33,952 nucleotides of DNA from Eubacterium sp. GTDB lineage: Bacteria > Bacillota > Clostridia > Lachnospirales > Lachnospiraceae. The DNA is taken from NCBI GenBank assembly GCA_021769425.1, contig JAETSX010000039.1, positions 1 through 33,952 of the forward strand, given 5' to 3'. Position 1 is the stretch's first letter; each line of letters begins with the position of its first letter. The notes beneath the pieces are model-generated. The model ran no database searches, had not been told where the DNA came from, and saw nothing but the letters and a program-made list of their open reading frames with translations. The position numbers were made by a program, and so were the translations under genes. Below, piece by piece: positions 1 to 7,326 of this stretch.

Positions 1-102
1 CTGTCAAAAGTAAGTGCTCTGGAACTTTCTCTTTCTATATGCTGATGTCATTATATCGGTTAATTTTGTGACAATCAATCAGATTTATTAGAAGTCAGAA
101 TA

Positions 103-170
103 AACGGGCAGCAACATTATTGCCGCCCGTTACTCTGGGCATATAGGTATGCCCTTGCGGCGTTTCTTTT
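103..170. terminator. Stacked hairpins followed by a T-rich tract
   Basis: A long inverted repeat (103-112 with 122-131, one mismatch, 6-nt loop) is followed directly by a second hairpin (137-143 with 148-154) and then by the T-rich run at 162-172. Read on the plus strand this looks like a strong intrinsic terminator, or an attenuator, upstream of the regulator gene. The two hairpins share bases around 122-131 with a further pairing (122-126 with 157-161), so alternative folds are possible. The gene it would terminate lies left of the window. Confidence 0.5.
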
Positions 171-263
171 TCTAAGCGTTTTTGCTTAATCCATAATACT
201 AAACATTTTTGCTACTGTCAATAGGTTTGCAAGAAAACATTAAACTTTTTTGTTTCACTTCTC

Positions 264-293
264 TTGACTTCTATTAAGCATATATGCTATACT
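264..293 (+). promoter_or_regulatory. Promoter of the XRE-type regulator gene
   Basis: A TTGACT -35 box (264-269) and a TATACT -10 box (288-293) are separated by 18 bp. They lie 33 bp upstream of the start codon at 327, with an AAGGAGTG ribosome-binding site at 312-319 between. An overlapping TATGCT is badly spaced. Confidence 0.65.
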
Positions 294-326
294 CCTTATA
301 AACATAGGAACAAGGAGTGAAACATC

Positions 327-857
327 ATGGCGATTGGCGAAAGAATACATTTTTTCCGCATCATGCGGGGCATGACACAGAAATATCTTGGTATGCTTGT
401 CGGGTTTCCCGAACGGAGCGCAGACGTGCGTCTGGCACAGTATGAAACAGGCTCTCGTAAGCCAAAAGCAGAGCTTACCGCTGCACTGGCACAGGCTTTG
501 GACGTTGCACCACAGGCTCTGGACATACCAGACATTGACAGCTACATTGGTCTTATGCACACCCTGTTTACCCTTGAGGACATTTACGGTCTGACCATCA
601 GCGAAACAGACGGTGAAGTCTGCTTAAAGGTCAACAAAGACAAAAGCAAGGCTGCTGCCGAATTGCTGATAATGCTCTGCGCTTGGAAAGAGCAGGCAGA
701 CAAACTCTCTGCTGAAGAAATCAGCAGGGAAGATTACGACCAGTGGCGGTACAATTACCCGAAGTTTGATAATTCGCAACATTGGGCGAAAGTTCCCTCT
801 AAGGAATTGAGCGATTCCCTAGACGAAGTATTCAAGGACAAACTTAAAACCGATTGA
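327..857 (+). CDS. XRE-family helix-turn-helix regulator
   Basis: This 176-residue protein starts with a Cro/CI-type helix-turn-helix of about residues 5-70; the recognition-helix region reads MTQKYLGMLVGF, then RLAQYETGSRKPK. The remaining 100 residues are a predicted helical domain of unknown role. The start is fixed by an AAGGAGTG site eight bases upstream and by a good promoter. The gene is followed at once by an intrinsic terminator, so it is monocistronic. Regulators of this build are, from general knowledge, frequent in integrative conjugative elements of Firmicutes. Its position beside the 3' end of guaA suggests it belongs to an integrated element rather than to core chromosome. Its target is unknown, and self-regulation is only a guess. 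Confidence 0.75.
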   Translation: MAIGERIHFFRIMRGMTQKYLGMLVGFPERSADVRLAQYETGSRKPKAELTAALAQALDVAPQALDIPDIDSYIGLMHTLFTLEDIYGLTISETDGEVCLKVNKDKSKAAAELLIMLCAWKEQADKLSAEEISREDYDQWRYNYPKFDNSQHWAKVPSKELSDSLDEVFKDKLKTD

Positions 858-867
858 CAAGCACGAC

Positions 868-913
868 AAAACGCCCTTAGCCATGAGTTCCTACCCACAG
901 CTAAGGGCGTTTC
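868..913. terminator. Intrinsic terminator after the XRE regulator
   Basis: A 13-bp perfect stem (869-881 with 900-912) encloses an 18-nt loop. The left arm is A-rich and the right arm ends in TTT, so it could work in both directions. It begins 11 bp after the stop codon of the regulator gene. Confidence 0.75.
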
Positions 914-1084
914 TAATATGGATTTATGCCAGTCATCCAAACCTCTTGCAAATCATTCTGCCACCTATAAACCATCAGACAGCAAGAATAACCGCACTCA
1001 AATGACTGTTATCAATTTGTTGTCAAAAGACCTTTTTAAATGCTGCAACCCCGCATAAATACTGGATTTGCTAAGCATTTTTGT

Positions 1085-2065
1085 TTATTCGAACTCAATC
1101 GTCCCGCAGGGCTTCGGCGTCAAATCATACAAAACACGATTCACCCCCGGCACTTCTGTTGTAATTCTTTCTGTGATATGCTCCAAAAGCTCAAAGGGCA
1201 CATTCTCCACTGTCGCTGTCATTGCATCTACCGTATTCACTGCGCGCAGGATTACCGGATAAGCAAATGTTCTTGCGCCGTCCTTTACACCCACCGAACA
1301 GAAATCCGGCACTGCCGTAAAGTACTGCCATACTTTTCCTTCCAACCCGTTCTTTGCAAATTCTTCCCGCAAAATCGCATCTGATTCACGTACAATCTCC
1401 AAACGGTCACGAGTGATTGCGCCAAGGCACCGCACACCCAGCCCCGGTCCCGGAAACGGCTGACGATAAACCATGCTGTCCGGCAGTCCAAGGGCCTTTC
1501 CTACCACACGCACCTCGTCCTTATACAAAAACTTCAGCGGTTCCACCAACTCAAACTGCAGATCTTCCGGCAGTCCCCCCACATTATGATGGGCTTTCAC
1601 GCCGTCGCTTTCGATAATATCCGGATAGATTGTTCCCTGAGCCAGAAATTCAATTCCTTCCTGTTTCCGCGCCTCTTCTTCAAATATACGGATAAATTCC
1701 GCTCCGATGATCTTGCGCTTTTTCTCCGGATCAGCCACATCTGCCAGCTTGTCCAGAAAGCGATCCACTGCGTCCACATAGATTAAATTTGCATCCATCT
1801 GATTGCGGAATACCTCCACTACCTGCTCCGGCTCGCCCTTTCGCAGCAAACCATGATTTACATGCACGCAGACAAGCTGTTTTCCAATTGCTTTGATCAA
1901 AAGCGCTGCCACTACGGAAGAATCCACGCCGCCTGATAATGCCAGCAACACTTTCTTATCTCCCACCTGTTTGCGAATCGCAGTTACCTGCTCCTCAATA
2001 AACGGCTCCGCAAGAACCGCCGTGGTGATACGCTCCATATTCTCCGGTCTCTTATTATTTTCCAT
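1085..2065 (-). CDS. guaA: GMP synthase, ATP-pyrophosphatase half only
   Basis: GMP synthase converts XMP to GMP using ATP and ammonia. The protein has 326 residues. It opens almost directly with the ATP-pyrophosphatase domain (PP-loop SGGVDSS at residues 44-50, then [11 protein letters not shown]) and ends in the C-terminal dimerisation domain (ending [11 protein letters not shown]). The N-terminal class I glutamine amidotransferase domain of about 190 residues, present in ordinary bacterial GuaA (about 510-520 residues), is absent. No reading frame for it lies upstream, where a promoter and the divergent acetyltransferase gene sit. It therefore resembles the archaeal two-subunit arrangement. 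An internal start at Met10 is possible. Ammonia would have to come from a separate glutaminase subunit or from free ammonium. The catalytic half looks intact. Confidence 0.85.
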   Translation of the reverse strand: MENNKRPENMERITTAVLAEPFIEEQVTAIRKQVGDKKVLLALSGGVDSSVVAALLIKAIGKQLVCVHVNHGLLRKGEPEQVVEVFRNQMDANLIYVDAVDRFLDKLADVADPEKKRKIIGAEFIRIFEEEARKQEGIEFLAQGTIYPDIIESDGVKAHHNVGGLPEDLQFELVEPLKFLYKDEVRVVGKALGLPDSMVYRQPFPGPGLGVRCLGAITRDRLEIVRESDAILREEFAKNGLEGKVWQYFTAVPDFCSVGVKDGARTFAYPVILRAVNTVDAMTATVENVPFELLEHITERITTEVPGVNRVLYDLTPKPCGTIEFE

Positions 2066-2118
2066 GATTCATCACTCATTCCTTTCACTTCACTCAGTCA
2101 CCAAACGTCCATTCCCAC

Positions 2119-2173
2119 GCTGCAGTCAGCTTTTTCATGCGCTGCAGTCAGCTTTTCCATGCGCTGCAGTCAG
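2119..2173. repeat. 22-bp tandem repeat in the guaA leader
   Basis: Two full 22-bp units (2119-2140 and 2141-2162, one mismatch) and half of a third (2163-2173) stand in direct repeat. They lie in the predicted 5' untranslated leader of guaA, between its promoter and start codon. Each unit contains the palindrome CTGCAG. Confidence 0.85.
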
Positions 2174-2202
2174 AGGCCAGTCAGGCCATGAACGATAACA
2201 AT

Positions 2203-2231
2203 ATCTTAACAAATTCGGGCTCCTTCGTCAA
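2203..2231 (-). promoter_or_regulatory. Promoter of guaA
   Basis: Read on the minus strand, a TTGACG -35 box (2226-2231) and a TAAGAT -10 box (2203-2208) are 17 bp apart. The transcript would carry a leader of about 130 nt that includes the 22-bp repeats. No purine riboswitch pattern was recognised in it. Confidence 0.6.
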
Positions 2232-2256
2232 TAAAAGTTACAACTTCCGCAAAAAT

Positions 2257-2272
2257 GATATTGGTCAATATC
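2257..2272. promoter_or_regulatory. Palindromic operator candidate between divergent promoters
   Basis: A 7-bp perfect inverted repeat (GATATTG, 2 bp, CAATATC) sits 2 bp upstream of the acetyltransferase -35 box and 25 bp upstream of the guaA -35 box. The position suits a repressor or activator acting on one or both promoters. The regulator is not identifiable. Confidence 0.5.
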
Positions 2273-2274
2273 GG

Positions 2275-2303
2275 TTGACACTTTTCTCCAAAAGAGATAA
2301 GAT
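2275..2303 (+). promoter_or_regulatory. Promoter of the acetyltransferase gene
   Basis: A consensus TTGACA -35 box (2275-2280) is followed after 17 bp by TAAGAT (2298-2303). The ribosome-binding site AAAGGAG (2328-2334) and the ATG at 2344 follow. Confidence 0.6.
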
Positions 2304-2343
2304 AAGATAAAAATCAACCGTTCCCACAAAGGAGAATCCCAAA

Positions 2344-2952
2344 ATGCCAAAGACAAATAATAACCTCAAAATCCGCACCGCTTCTGCTGACGATGCGCCG
2401 GAACTTCTGAATATCTATAAGCCCTATGTTGAAAAAACAGCCATCTCTTTCGAATACCAGGTTCCCAGTACCGAAGAATTCCTTGCACGCTTACAGAAAA
2501 CATTGAAAAAATATCCTTTCCTTGTGGCAGAGTCAAACGGCGAGCTTCTGGGTTATGCCTGCACAAACCCGTTTGTAGGCCGGGCCGCTTACAGCTGGTC
2601 AGCAGAAACAACCATTTACTTGAAAGAGAATAAGCGAAACATGGGAATCGGCAAAATGCTCTATCATACTCTGGAAGAAATCTCAAAAGCCCAGAATATT
2701 TTTAACCTCAATGCCTGCATTGGATATCCCGAGAAAGACGATATTTATTTAACGAAAAACAGCGTCCGTTTTCACGAACGCTGCGGATATGCCTTTGTGG
2801 GAAAATTTCACAATTCCGGATATAAATTCGGCAACTGGTATCACATGGTATGGATGGAAAAGATTTTAGCTGTACATCCAGCCCAACCGATGCCTGTAAT
2901 TCCATTTCCAAATCTGGGTCAAGATTTACTGCAGTCTATTGGCAAATCCTGA
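2344..2952 (+). CDS. GNAT acetyltransferase, phosphinothricin-type
   Basis: This 202-residue protein is a GNAT-fold N-acetyltransferase, transferring acetyl from acetyl-CoA to an amine. It reads best as the phosphinothricin acetyltransferase/MnaT branch. The opening IRTASADDAPELLNIY is followed by the acetyl-CoA loop KRNMGIGK at residues 97-104 and the typical closing block NSVRFHERCGYAFVG with GNWYHMVWMEK. Members of this branch acetylate methionine sulfone, methionine sulfoximine or phosphinothricin; the substrate here cannot be read from sequence. The gene stands alone, divergent from guaA, with its own promoter and a possible shared operator. The last 25 or so residues, rich in proline, extend past the usual family end. 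Confidence 0.85.
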   Translation: MPKTNNNLKIRTASADDAPELLNIYKPYVEKTAISFEYQVPSTEEFLARLQKTLKKYPFLVAESNGELLGYACTNPFVGRAAYSWSAETTIYLKENKRNMGIGKMLYHTLEEISKAQNIFNLNACIGYPEKDDIYLTKNSVRFHERCGYAFVGKFHNSGYKFGNWYHMVWMEKILAVHPAQPMPVIPFPNLGQDLLQSIGKS

Positions 2953-2993
2953 AATTTATTAATTGTCCTGACCATCATGCGGTTCATCTGATT

Positions 2994-4256
2994 TCATCCT
3001 ACTGTCAGCGTGATATCCGTTTCCCCTTCTCCCACTGCTTCTACTGTGGCATATATGCTTCCCGGCGAAAATCTTTCCACCGTGACCACGCTCTCATTCC
3101 CACTTTTCCATATTGCCTCATGATACTTTCCTGCATCCGCCGGACTGACATAATATGATAGTGTGGCTCTTTCATCCGGCTTCAGATTCAGGCTGTCCTC
3201 GTCCAGCGTCAGCTCTGTCACTACGGGTTTTACCACTGTAACGCAGCATTTTGCTGTTACGCCGCCAATGGAAACAGAAACCTCAGCGTTTCCTTCTTTT
3301 TCCTTGCTCCACAATGAAACCGTATTCTCATAGTCATCCTGAAAAACCTCCACAATAGAAGTATCTGAGGATTTTACAGAAACATCATAATATCCCATAG
3401 CATTTGACGGCATGGTACTGATTTTTAATTCTTTCTCGCTTCCGTATTCCATCTGCAAGGAGTCTTCTCCCAAAATAATCTTCTCCACTTTGGGCTTTTT
3501 CACCGTAACCTTGCAGGTAAATTTTTTTCCATGCACTTTTGCCGTGATTTTAGCGGAGCCTACCCGTCTGGCAGTTACTTTTCCTTTGCTGACTTTGGCA
3601 ACAGAAGAATTACTGGAAGTCCATTTGACAGAGTGTTTGCATCCGGACAATTTTAGCTTTCTGCTTTGCTTTAAATCCAGGGTAATGTTTGTTGCATTCA
3701 GCCTGGGTTCTTCCACAGTCACTTTGCATTTCTTCGTTCCGGCATTTGCCTTGGCTGTAATTACTGCACTGCCCTTTTTCTTTGCTGTCACTTTTCCATT
3801 CCCGGAAACGGACGCCACCGATTTCTTAGAAGAATTCCAGGTCACCGGCCCTGCTGCATTGCTGACCTTCAGTTTGAATGTCTGCCCTTTTACCAAAATG
3901 ACAGATGTTTTATTGATTTTCATAGGCTTCGGCGCAGGAGTTGGTTCCGGTTCCGGTGCGGGAGCCGGATCTGGATCCGGGGCAGGAGCTGGTTCCGGCG
4001 CAGGGGAATAATTGCTTCCGTAACATTTACTACAGGGCGTTAAACCCCGAGACAGCGCATCTGACAAAGTTGTCAAGGTATAAGTGCCGTTCCCGCATTT
4101 ATACGCATGATATTTGGAACCTGTGGGCGTCACATACACCATCGTCTCTGCCTGCGCCACGCTGGTATCACTGCCAATTGCGCCGCTTACTGACAGAAAT
4201 AATACTGCCGCCCATATCAAGAATCTGAATTTAAATTTTTCTTTTGTTTTTTCCAT
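2994..4256 (-). CDS. Secreted Ig-like (BIG2) repeat protein
   Basis: This 420-residue exported protein begins with a signal peptide (hydrophobic residues 12-28, likely cleavage after Ala36). Next comes a small cysteine module with H50, C54 and a CSKC pair at 75-78, which may bind a metal. A linker of alternating Pro with Ala, Glu or Asp spans residues 84-111. Four bacterial Ig-like units follow at about 112-182, 183-255, 256-342 and 343-420, the first two lysine-rich with the BIG2 pattern 'SVA-V-GKVTA-G-A-ITAK'. No sortase signal or C-terminal membrane segment is seen, so it is probably released or held by charge. The start at 4256 is chosen over one 51 bp upstream because an AGGAGGAG site precedes it. 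The role is likely surface binding or adhesion. Confidence 0.8.
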   Translation of the reverse strand: MEKTKEKFKFRFLIWAAVLFLSVSGAIGSDTSVAQAETMVYVTPTGSKYHAYKCGNGTYTLTTLSDALSRGLTPCSKCYGSNYSPAPEPAPAPDPDPAPAPEPEPTPAPKPMKINKTSVILVKGQTFKLKVSNAAGPVTWNSSKKSVASVSGNGKVTAKKKGSAVITAKANAGTKKCKVTVEEPRLNATNITLDLKQSRKLKLSGCKHSVKWTSSNSSVAKVSKGKVTARRVGSAKITAKVHGKKFTCKVTVKKPKVEKIILGEDSLQMEYGSEKELKISTMPSNAMGYYDVSVKSSDTSIVEVFQDDYENTVSLWSKEKEGNAEVSVSIGGVTAKCCVTVVKPVVTELTLDEDSLNLKPDERATLSYYVSPADAGKYHEAIWKSGNESVVTVERFSPGSIYATVEAVGEGETDITLTVG

Positions 4257-4358
4257 TTTACTCCTCCTCTTTTGTGTTTGGGAAAGACTGCCTTTCCTCC
4301 CTATCATCTGCCAGTCTCAAATTACTTTTCTCTCTACCTGTTTAACTGGATCAAGCCT

Positions 4359-5261
4359 CTAGCTCACTTTGCCAATCAACTCCCCAATATCTTTCACCCT
4401 GTTCTGTTCCATATACTCCCGAATCCCTTTTACAATCTCCATGGTAACCAGAGGATTATGGAAATTAGCGGTTCCCACAGACACAGCAGTGGCTCCGGCC
4501 AGAATCATCTCCAGCGCATCTTCTGCCGTGGCAATTCCGCCCATGCCGATAATGGGAATCTGCACAGCCTGGGCAACCTGATATACCATCCTTACAGCCA
4601 CAGGATGAATGGCCGGGCCGGAGAGTCCGCCGGTTTTATTGGCAAGGGCAAATGTTCTGCGGTGGATGTCTATTTTCATGCCGGTGATAGTATTGATTAA
4701 GGATAAGGCATCTGCCCCTCCCGCTTCCGCGGCCTTGGCCATCTCGGCAATATCGGTAACATTAGGGCTCAGCTTCATAATAATTGGCTGTTTCGCATAT
4801 TTTTTCACTTCTTTTGTGATAGCTTCCACTGATTTGGCATTTTGGCCGAAAGCAAGCCCCCCTTCCTCCACATTGGGGCAGGAAATATTGATTTCCAGCA
4901 TATCCACCGGCTGCTCCGCCAGACGTCTTACCACTTCACAGTAATCTTCCATGGTTCTGCCGCATACATTTACGATAATCCTCGTGTCGTATTTCGTTAG
5001 AAAAGGAATATCCCGCTCCACAAACAGGTCAATTCCCGGATTCTGCAGCCCCACTGCGTTGAGCATTCCGCCGTAAGTCTCCGCAATCCTCGGTGTGGGA
5101 TTTCCTTCCCAGGGCACATTGGCAACTCCTTTTGTCACCACCGCGCCCAGCTTATTCAAATCTACAAATTCCGCATATTCCGCTCCGGAGCCGAAAGTTC
5201 CTGACGCTGTCATTACAGGATTTTTCAATGTAACCCCTGCCAGATTCACTTTTGTGTTCAT
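4359..5261 (-). CDS. pyrDB: Dihydroorotate dehydrogenase B, catalytic subunit
   Basis: This FMN enzyme oxidises dihydroorotate to orotate in pyrimidine synthesis. At 300 residues it has the class 1B length. The catalytic base is Cys128 in the motif NISCPNV, as in class 1 enzymes, rather than the serine of membrane-bound class 2. Glycine-rich phosphate-binding segments (GMGGI and VSVGTA) are in place near the C-terminus. Its ATG shares one base with the stop codon of pyrK (TAATG), and its ribosome-binding site lies inside pyrK, so the two subunits are translationally coupled. The PyrK partner passes electrons to NAD+. It is the last gene of the pyr cluster. Confidence 0.96.
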   Translation of the reverse strand: MNTKVNLAGVTLKNPVMTASGTFGSGAEYAEFVDLNKLGAVVTKGVANVPWEGNPTPRIAETYGGMLNAVGLQNPGIDLFVERDIPFLTKYDTRIIVNVCGRTMEDYCEVVRRLAEQPVDMLEINISCPNVEEGGLAFGQNAKSVEAITKEVKKYAKQPIIMKLSPNVTDIAEMAKAAEAGGADALSLINTITGMKIDIHRRTFALANKTGGLSGPAIHPVAVRMVYQVAQAVQIPIIGMGGIATAEDALEMILAGATAVSVGTANFHNPLVTMEIVKGIREYMEQNRVKDIGELIGKVS

Positions 5262-6028
5262 TAAAATTCTACCTCCTCTGCACGAAATACCGGACCTTCC
5301 TTACAAATCCTTTTATTATTTACATTCGTATGGCTGTCTTTTTCCCTGGATTTGCAGACGCATCCCAGGCATGCGCCGATTCCGCAGGCCATACGCTCCT
5401 CCAGTGAAATCCAGCATTCGATTTTCTTTTCTCTGGCATAAGCTTTCACTGCCCGCAGCATAGGCGCAGGTCCGCAGGCATAAATAATTTCCGCATCCAG
5501 CCCGTTTTCCCGAATGGCGTCCAGTACATTTCCTTCCACGCCGTAACTTCCGTCTTCTGTGGCTACATACAATTTCCCCTGTTTTTTAAATTCTTTCTGC
5601 AAAAACAGGGAATCCCGGTATCCCAGAATAATCTGCTTCTCACACTGCAGTTCTTTTGCCAACTGAAGCATAGGAGGAATCCCAATGCCTCCTCCAATCA
5701 GAAACGCTTTTTTCTCTTTTAGGGGAAATCCGTTGCCTAAAGGCCCTACTGCTTCCAGGCTGCCTCCGGTTCTCATTCCGGATAATTCCTCGGTCCCTTT
5801 TCCTGCCACACGGTACACAATCCGAACCGCCTGATCCTCTCTGTCTATTTCGCACAGGCTGATGGGGCGGGGCAGAAGCCTGCTCCCTTCCCGACAATAA
5901 ATGGACAAAAACTGCCCCGGCTTTGCCTTGCTTGCAATCTGATCTGTCTTCAGCCACATGCTGTAAATTCCGTAGGATATCTCCTCCTGACGGATAATAA
6001 CTGCCTGTTCTTTAAATTTGTCTGCCAT
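5261..6028 (-). CDS. pyrK: Dihydroorotate dehydrogenase B, electron-transfer subunit
   Basis: PyrK carries FAD and a [2Fe-2S] cluster and moves electrons from PyrDB to NAD+. Of its 255 residues, RPIS at 54-57 is the FAD-binding motif, GGGIGIPP at 112-119 the nucleotide-binding loop, and the C-terminal CGIGACLGC with a later Cys in RICKEG provides the four cluster ligands. The start at 6028 (MADKFKEQ) is chosen over a frame extending to 6112 because AGGAGAAGG stands just upstream. The longer frame is simply the tandem repeat read through. The region upstream holds two further copies of the ribosome-binding site and start, described separately. Confidence 0.95.
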   Translation of the reverse strand: MADKFKEQAVIIRQEEISYGIYSMWLKTDQIASKAKPGQFLSIYCREGSRLLPRPISLCEIDREDQAVRIVYRVAGKGTEELSGMRTGGSLEAVGPLGNGFPLKEKKAFLIGGGIGIPPMLQLAKELQCEKQIILGYRDSLFLQKEFKKQGKLYVATEDGSYGVEGNVLDAIRENGLDAEIIYACGPAPMLRAVKAYAREKKIECWISLEERMACGIGACLGCVCKSREKDSHTNVNNKRICKEGPVFRAEEVEF

Positions 6029-6044
6029 AACCTTCTCCTGAACC

Positions 6045-6092
6045 TCATTCTGATGCAATATCACTTTTGGCATGCTTATATTTGCCTGCCAT
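6045..6092 (-). CDS. Mini-ORF A in the pyrK leader, 15 aa
   Basis: A 15-codon frame (MAGKYKHAKSDIASE) lies directly before pyrK. Its AGGAGAAGG site and ATG are a copy of those of pyrK, and its TGA stop falls 16 bases before the pyrK start, just ahead of the pyrK ribosome-binding site. It arises from the 64-bp tandem repeat. It could be a translated leader peptide that influences pyrK expression, or a by-product of duplication. No family is recognised. Confidence 0.4.
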   Translation of the reverse strand: MAGKYKHAKSDIASE

Positions 6093-6108
6093 AACCTTCT
6101 CCTGAATC

Positions 6109-6156
6109 TCATTCTGATGCAATATCACTTATGACATGCTTATATTTGCCTGCCAT
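6109..6156 (-). CDS. Mini-ORF B in the pyrK leader, 15 aa
   Basis: This is the second, upstream copy of the mini-ORF, encoding MAGKYKHVISDIASE. It has the same AGGAGAAGG site and differs from copy A by two residues in the middle. Both copies stay open with identical ends, but the repeats are so alike that this alone does not show selection. Confidence 0.38.
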   Translation of the reverse strand: MAGKYKHVISDIASE

Positions 6157-6191
6157 AACCTTCTCCTGAATCTCATTCTGGCGCAAAGCTA

Positions 6192-6216
6192 CTGCATAGG
6201 CCTGAGGCTTATGCAG
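6192..6216. other. Hairpin between pyrF and pyrK
   Basis: A 7-bp stem (6192-6198 with 6210-6216) extends through one mismatch into 3 more pairs around a 3-nt loop. It lies 17 bp downstream of the pyrF stop codon, has no T-run, and may be an RNA processing or stabilising element. Confidence 0.45.
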
Positions 6217-6232
6217 TATATCGTCAGGTAAA

Positions 6233-7162
6233 TCAAAGCATATTCTGCAATGCTCCGTCAATGTCTTTTTTCATATCTTCCACCGCCGCCCTGGACGCTT
6301 CTCCAAAGTGTTCCGGCCCGAACTTTTCATAAGCCTCCAGTTTGTAAGCCGCAATAATTCCTCTGGAAGAATTAACGATCGCTCCCAGTCCATCCTCGTT
6401 AAAAAAGTGTACCAAATCGGCTCCTTTTCCACCCTGTGCGCCGTATCCGGGCACCAGAATATAGCTTTTCGGCATAATTTTTCTTAAAATCTTGCCCATT
6501 TCCGGATAAGTGGCCCCTACCACCGCCCCGATATAACTATAAGATTCTCCCATACATTCTGCGCCCCACTGAGCTACCTTTTCCCCTACGTGCTCATACA
6601 GGGGCCTGCCGTCAATCAGCCTGTCCTGAAATTCTCCGCTGGAAGGATTGGAGGTTTTCACCAGAATAAACAGCCCCTTATGTTCTTTACGGCACACTTC
6701 CGCAAAAGGTTTTACCCCGTCTGTCCCAAGATAAGGATTGACCGTGATAAAGTCTTCCGCAAAAGGATGGTATGTTCTGCCGCCTACCGTTACGGTCCCG
6801 ATATGGCCTGCTGCGTAAGCGGCAGAGGTGGAACCGATATCTCCCCGTTTTACATCTCCAATCACCACCAGATCTTTCTCATGGCAGTAATCCACTGTTT
6901 TTTTGAAAGCCATAAGACCGGGGATTCCAAATTGTTCATACATGGCAATCTGAGGCTTAACCGCAGGAATCAAATCCCAGGTATGATCCACGATCTCCTT
7001 ATTAAACTGCCAGATCGCTTCTGCCGCACCCTCTAAAGTCTCTCCTTTCTCCTGAAATGCCTTTTTCTGAATGTGCTCCGGAATATAATCTAACATAGGA
7101 TCTAAACCTACCACAATGGGAGCATGGGTTTTCTGAATCTTTGCCGTTAATTTGTTAATCAT
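6233..7162 (-). CDS. pyrF: Orotidine-5'-phosphate decarboxylase
   Basis: PyrF decarboxylates OMP to UMP, the last step of de novo pyrimidine synthesis. At 309 residues it is the long (type 2) form. The catalytic motif appears as GDVKRGDIGST with D103, K105 and D108. The phosphate-binding end is VPGYGAQGGKGAD, followed by VNSSRGI. An AGAGAGG site precedes the ATG. It sits between pyrC and pyrK on the same strand and is probably part of one transcript, though a 164-bp gap with a large hairpin separates it from pyrC. Nothing is missing. Confidence 0.95.
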   Translation of the reverse strand: MINKLTAKIQKTHAPIVVGLDPMLDYIPEHIQKKAFQEKGETLEGAAEAIWQFNKEIVDHTWDLIPAVKPQIAMYEQFGIPGLMAFKKTVDYCHEKDLVVIGDVKRGDIGSTSAAYAAGHIGTVTVGGRTYHPFAEDFITVNPYLGTDGVKPFAEVCRKEHKGLFILVKTSNPSSGEFQDRLIDGRPLYEHVGEKVAQWGAECMGESYSYIGAVVGATYPEMGKILRKIMPKSYILVPGYGAQGGKGADLVHFFNEDGLGAIVNSSRGIIAAYKLEAYEKFGPEHFGEASRAAVEDMKKDIDGALQNML

Positions 7163-7220
7163 GTCGGACCTCTCTTTAATTTGAATCTAAAATATGAACG
7201 TGAAGTTATACCCGTGAGCG

Positions 7221-7272
7221 AAATGATTTGCCAACAAGTTTTCGCTACTTCAAGAAAACAAGCAAATCATTT
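7221..7272. other. Long hairpin between pyrC and pyrF
   Basis: An outer 10-bp perfect stem (7221-7230 with 7263-7272) and an inner 6-bp stem (7238-7243 with 7254-7259) form a two-step hairpin. No T-run follows on either strand, so it is not a normal terminator. I saw no PyrR-binding loop signature in it. It could mark transcript processing or partial attenuation. Confidence 0.5.
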
Positions 7273-7326
7273 GGCAAATAAGTATGTTCTTGCGTATTAA
7301 GCAGGGAAGCGAAGTACATTCGGATC

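Larger units (their letters stand above)
1..1084. mobile_element. Possible end of an integrated element at guaA
   Basis: The first 1.08 kb differs in character from the rest: plus-strand gene order, stacked hairpins and a mobile-element-type XRE regulator. It abuts the 3' end of guaA, a target site of several integrative elements known in the literature. Between 914 and 1084 there is no gene; an imperfect inverted repeat (1038-1048 with 1068-1080) followed by T-rich sequence could terminate transcription heading into guaA. No integrase or second copy of the guaA 3' end lies in the window, so this is an inference from context only. Confidence 0.35.
6021..6178. repeat. 64-bp tandem repeat duplicating the pyrK start region
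   Basis: Three start-codon copies sit at 6026-6028, 6090-6092 and 6154-6156, exactly 64 bp apart. Two full units are nearly identical; the third breaks off at about 6178. Each unit carries a ribosome-binding site, an ATG and the first codons of pyrK-like sequence. Confidence 0.9.

Noticed and set aside
3412-4011. 199-codon plus-strand frame opposite the Ig-repeat gene
   Set aside because: It is antisense to a lysine- and proline-rich coding region, has no start signals, and its Gly/Ser/Ala-rich end mirrors the proline linker.
6029-6112. N-terminal extension of pyrK to 6112
   Set aside because: The extension is tandem-repeat sequence without family similarity, and the start at 6028 has the better ribosome-binding site.
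7163-7326. PyrR-type attenuator between pyrC and pyrF
   Set aside because: A hairpin is present, but I saw neither the PyrR-binding loop signature nor a terminator T-run.
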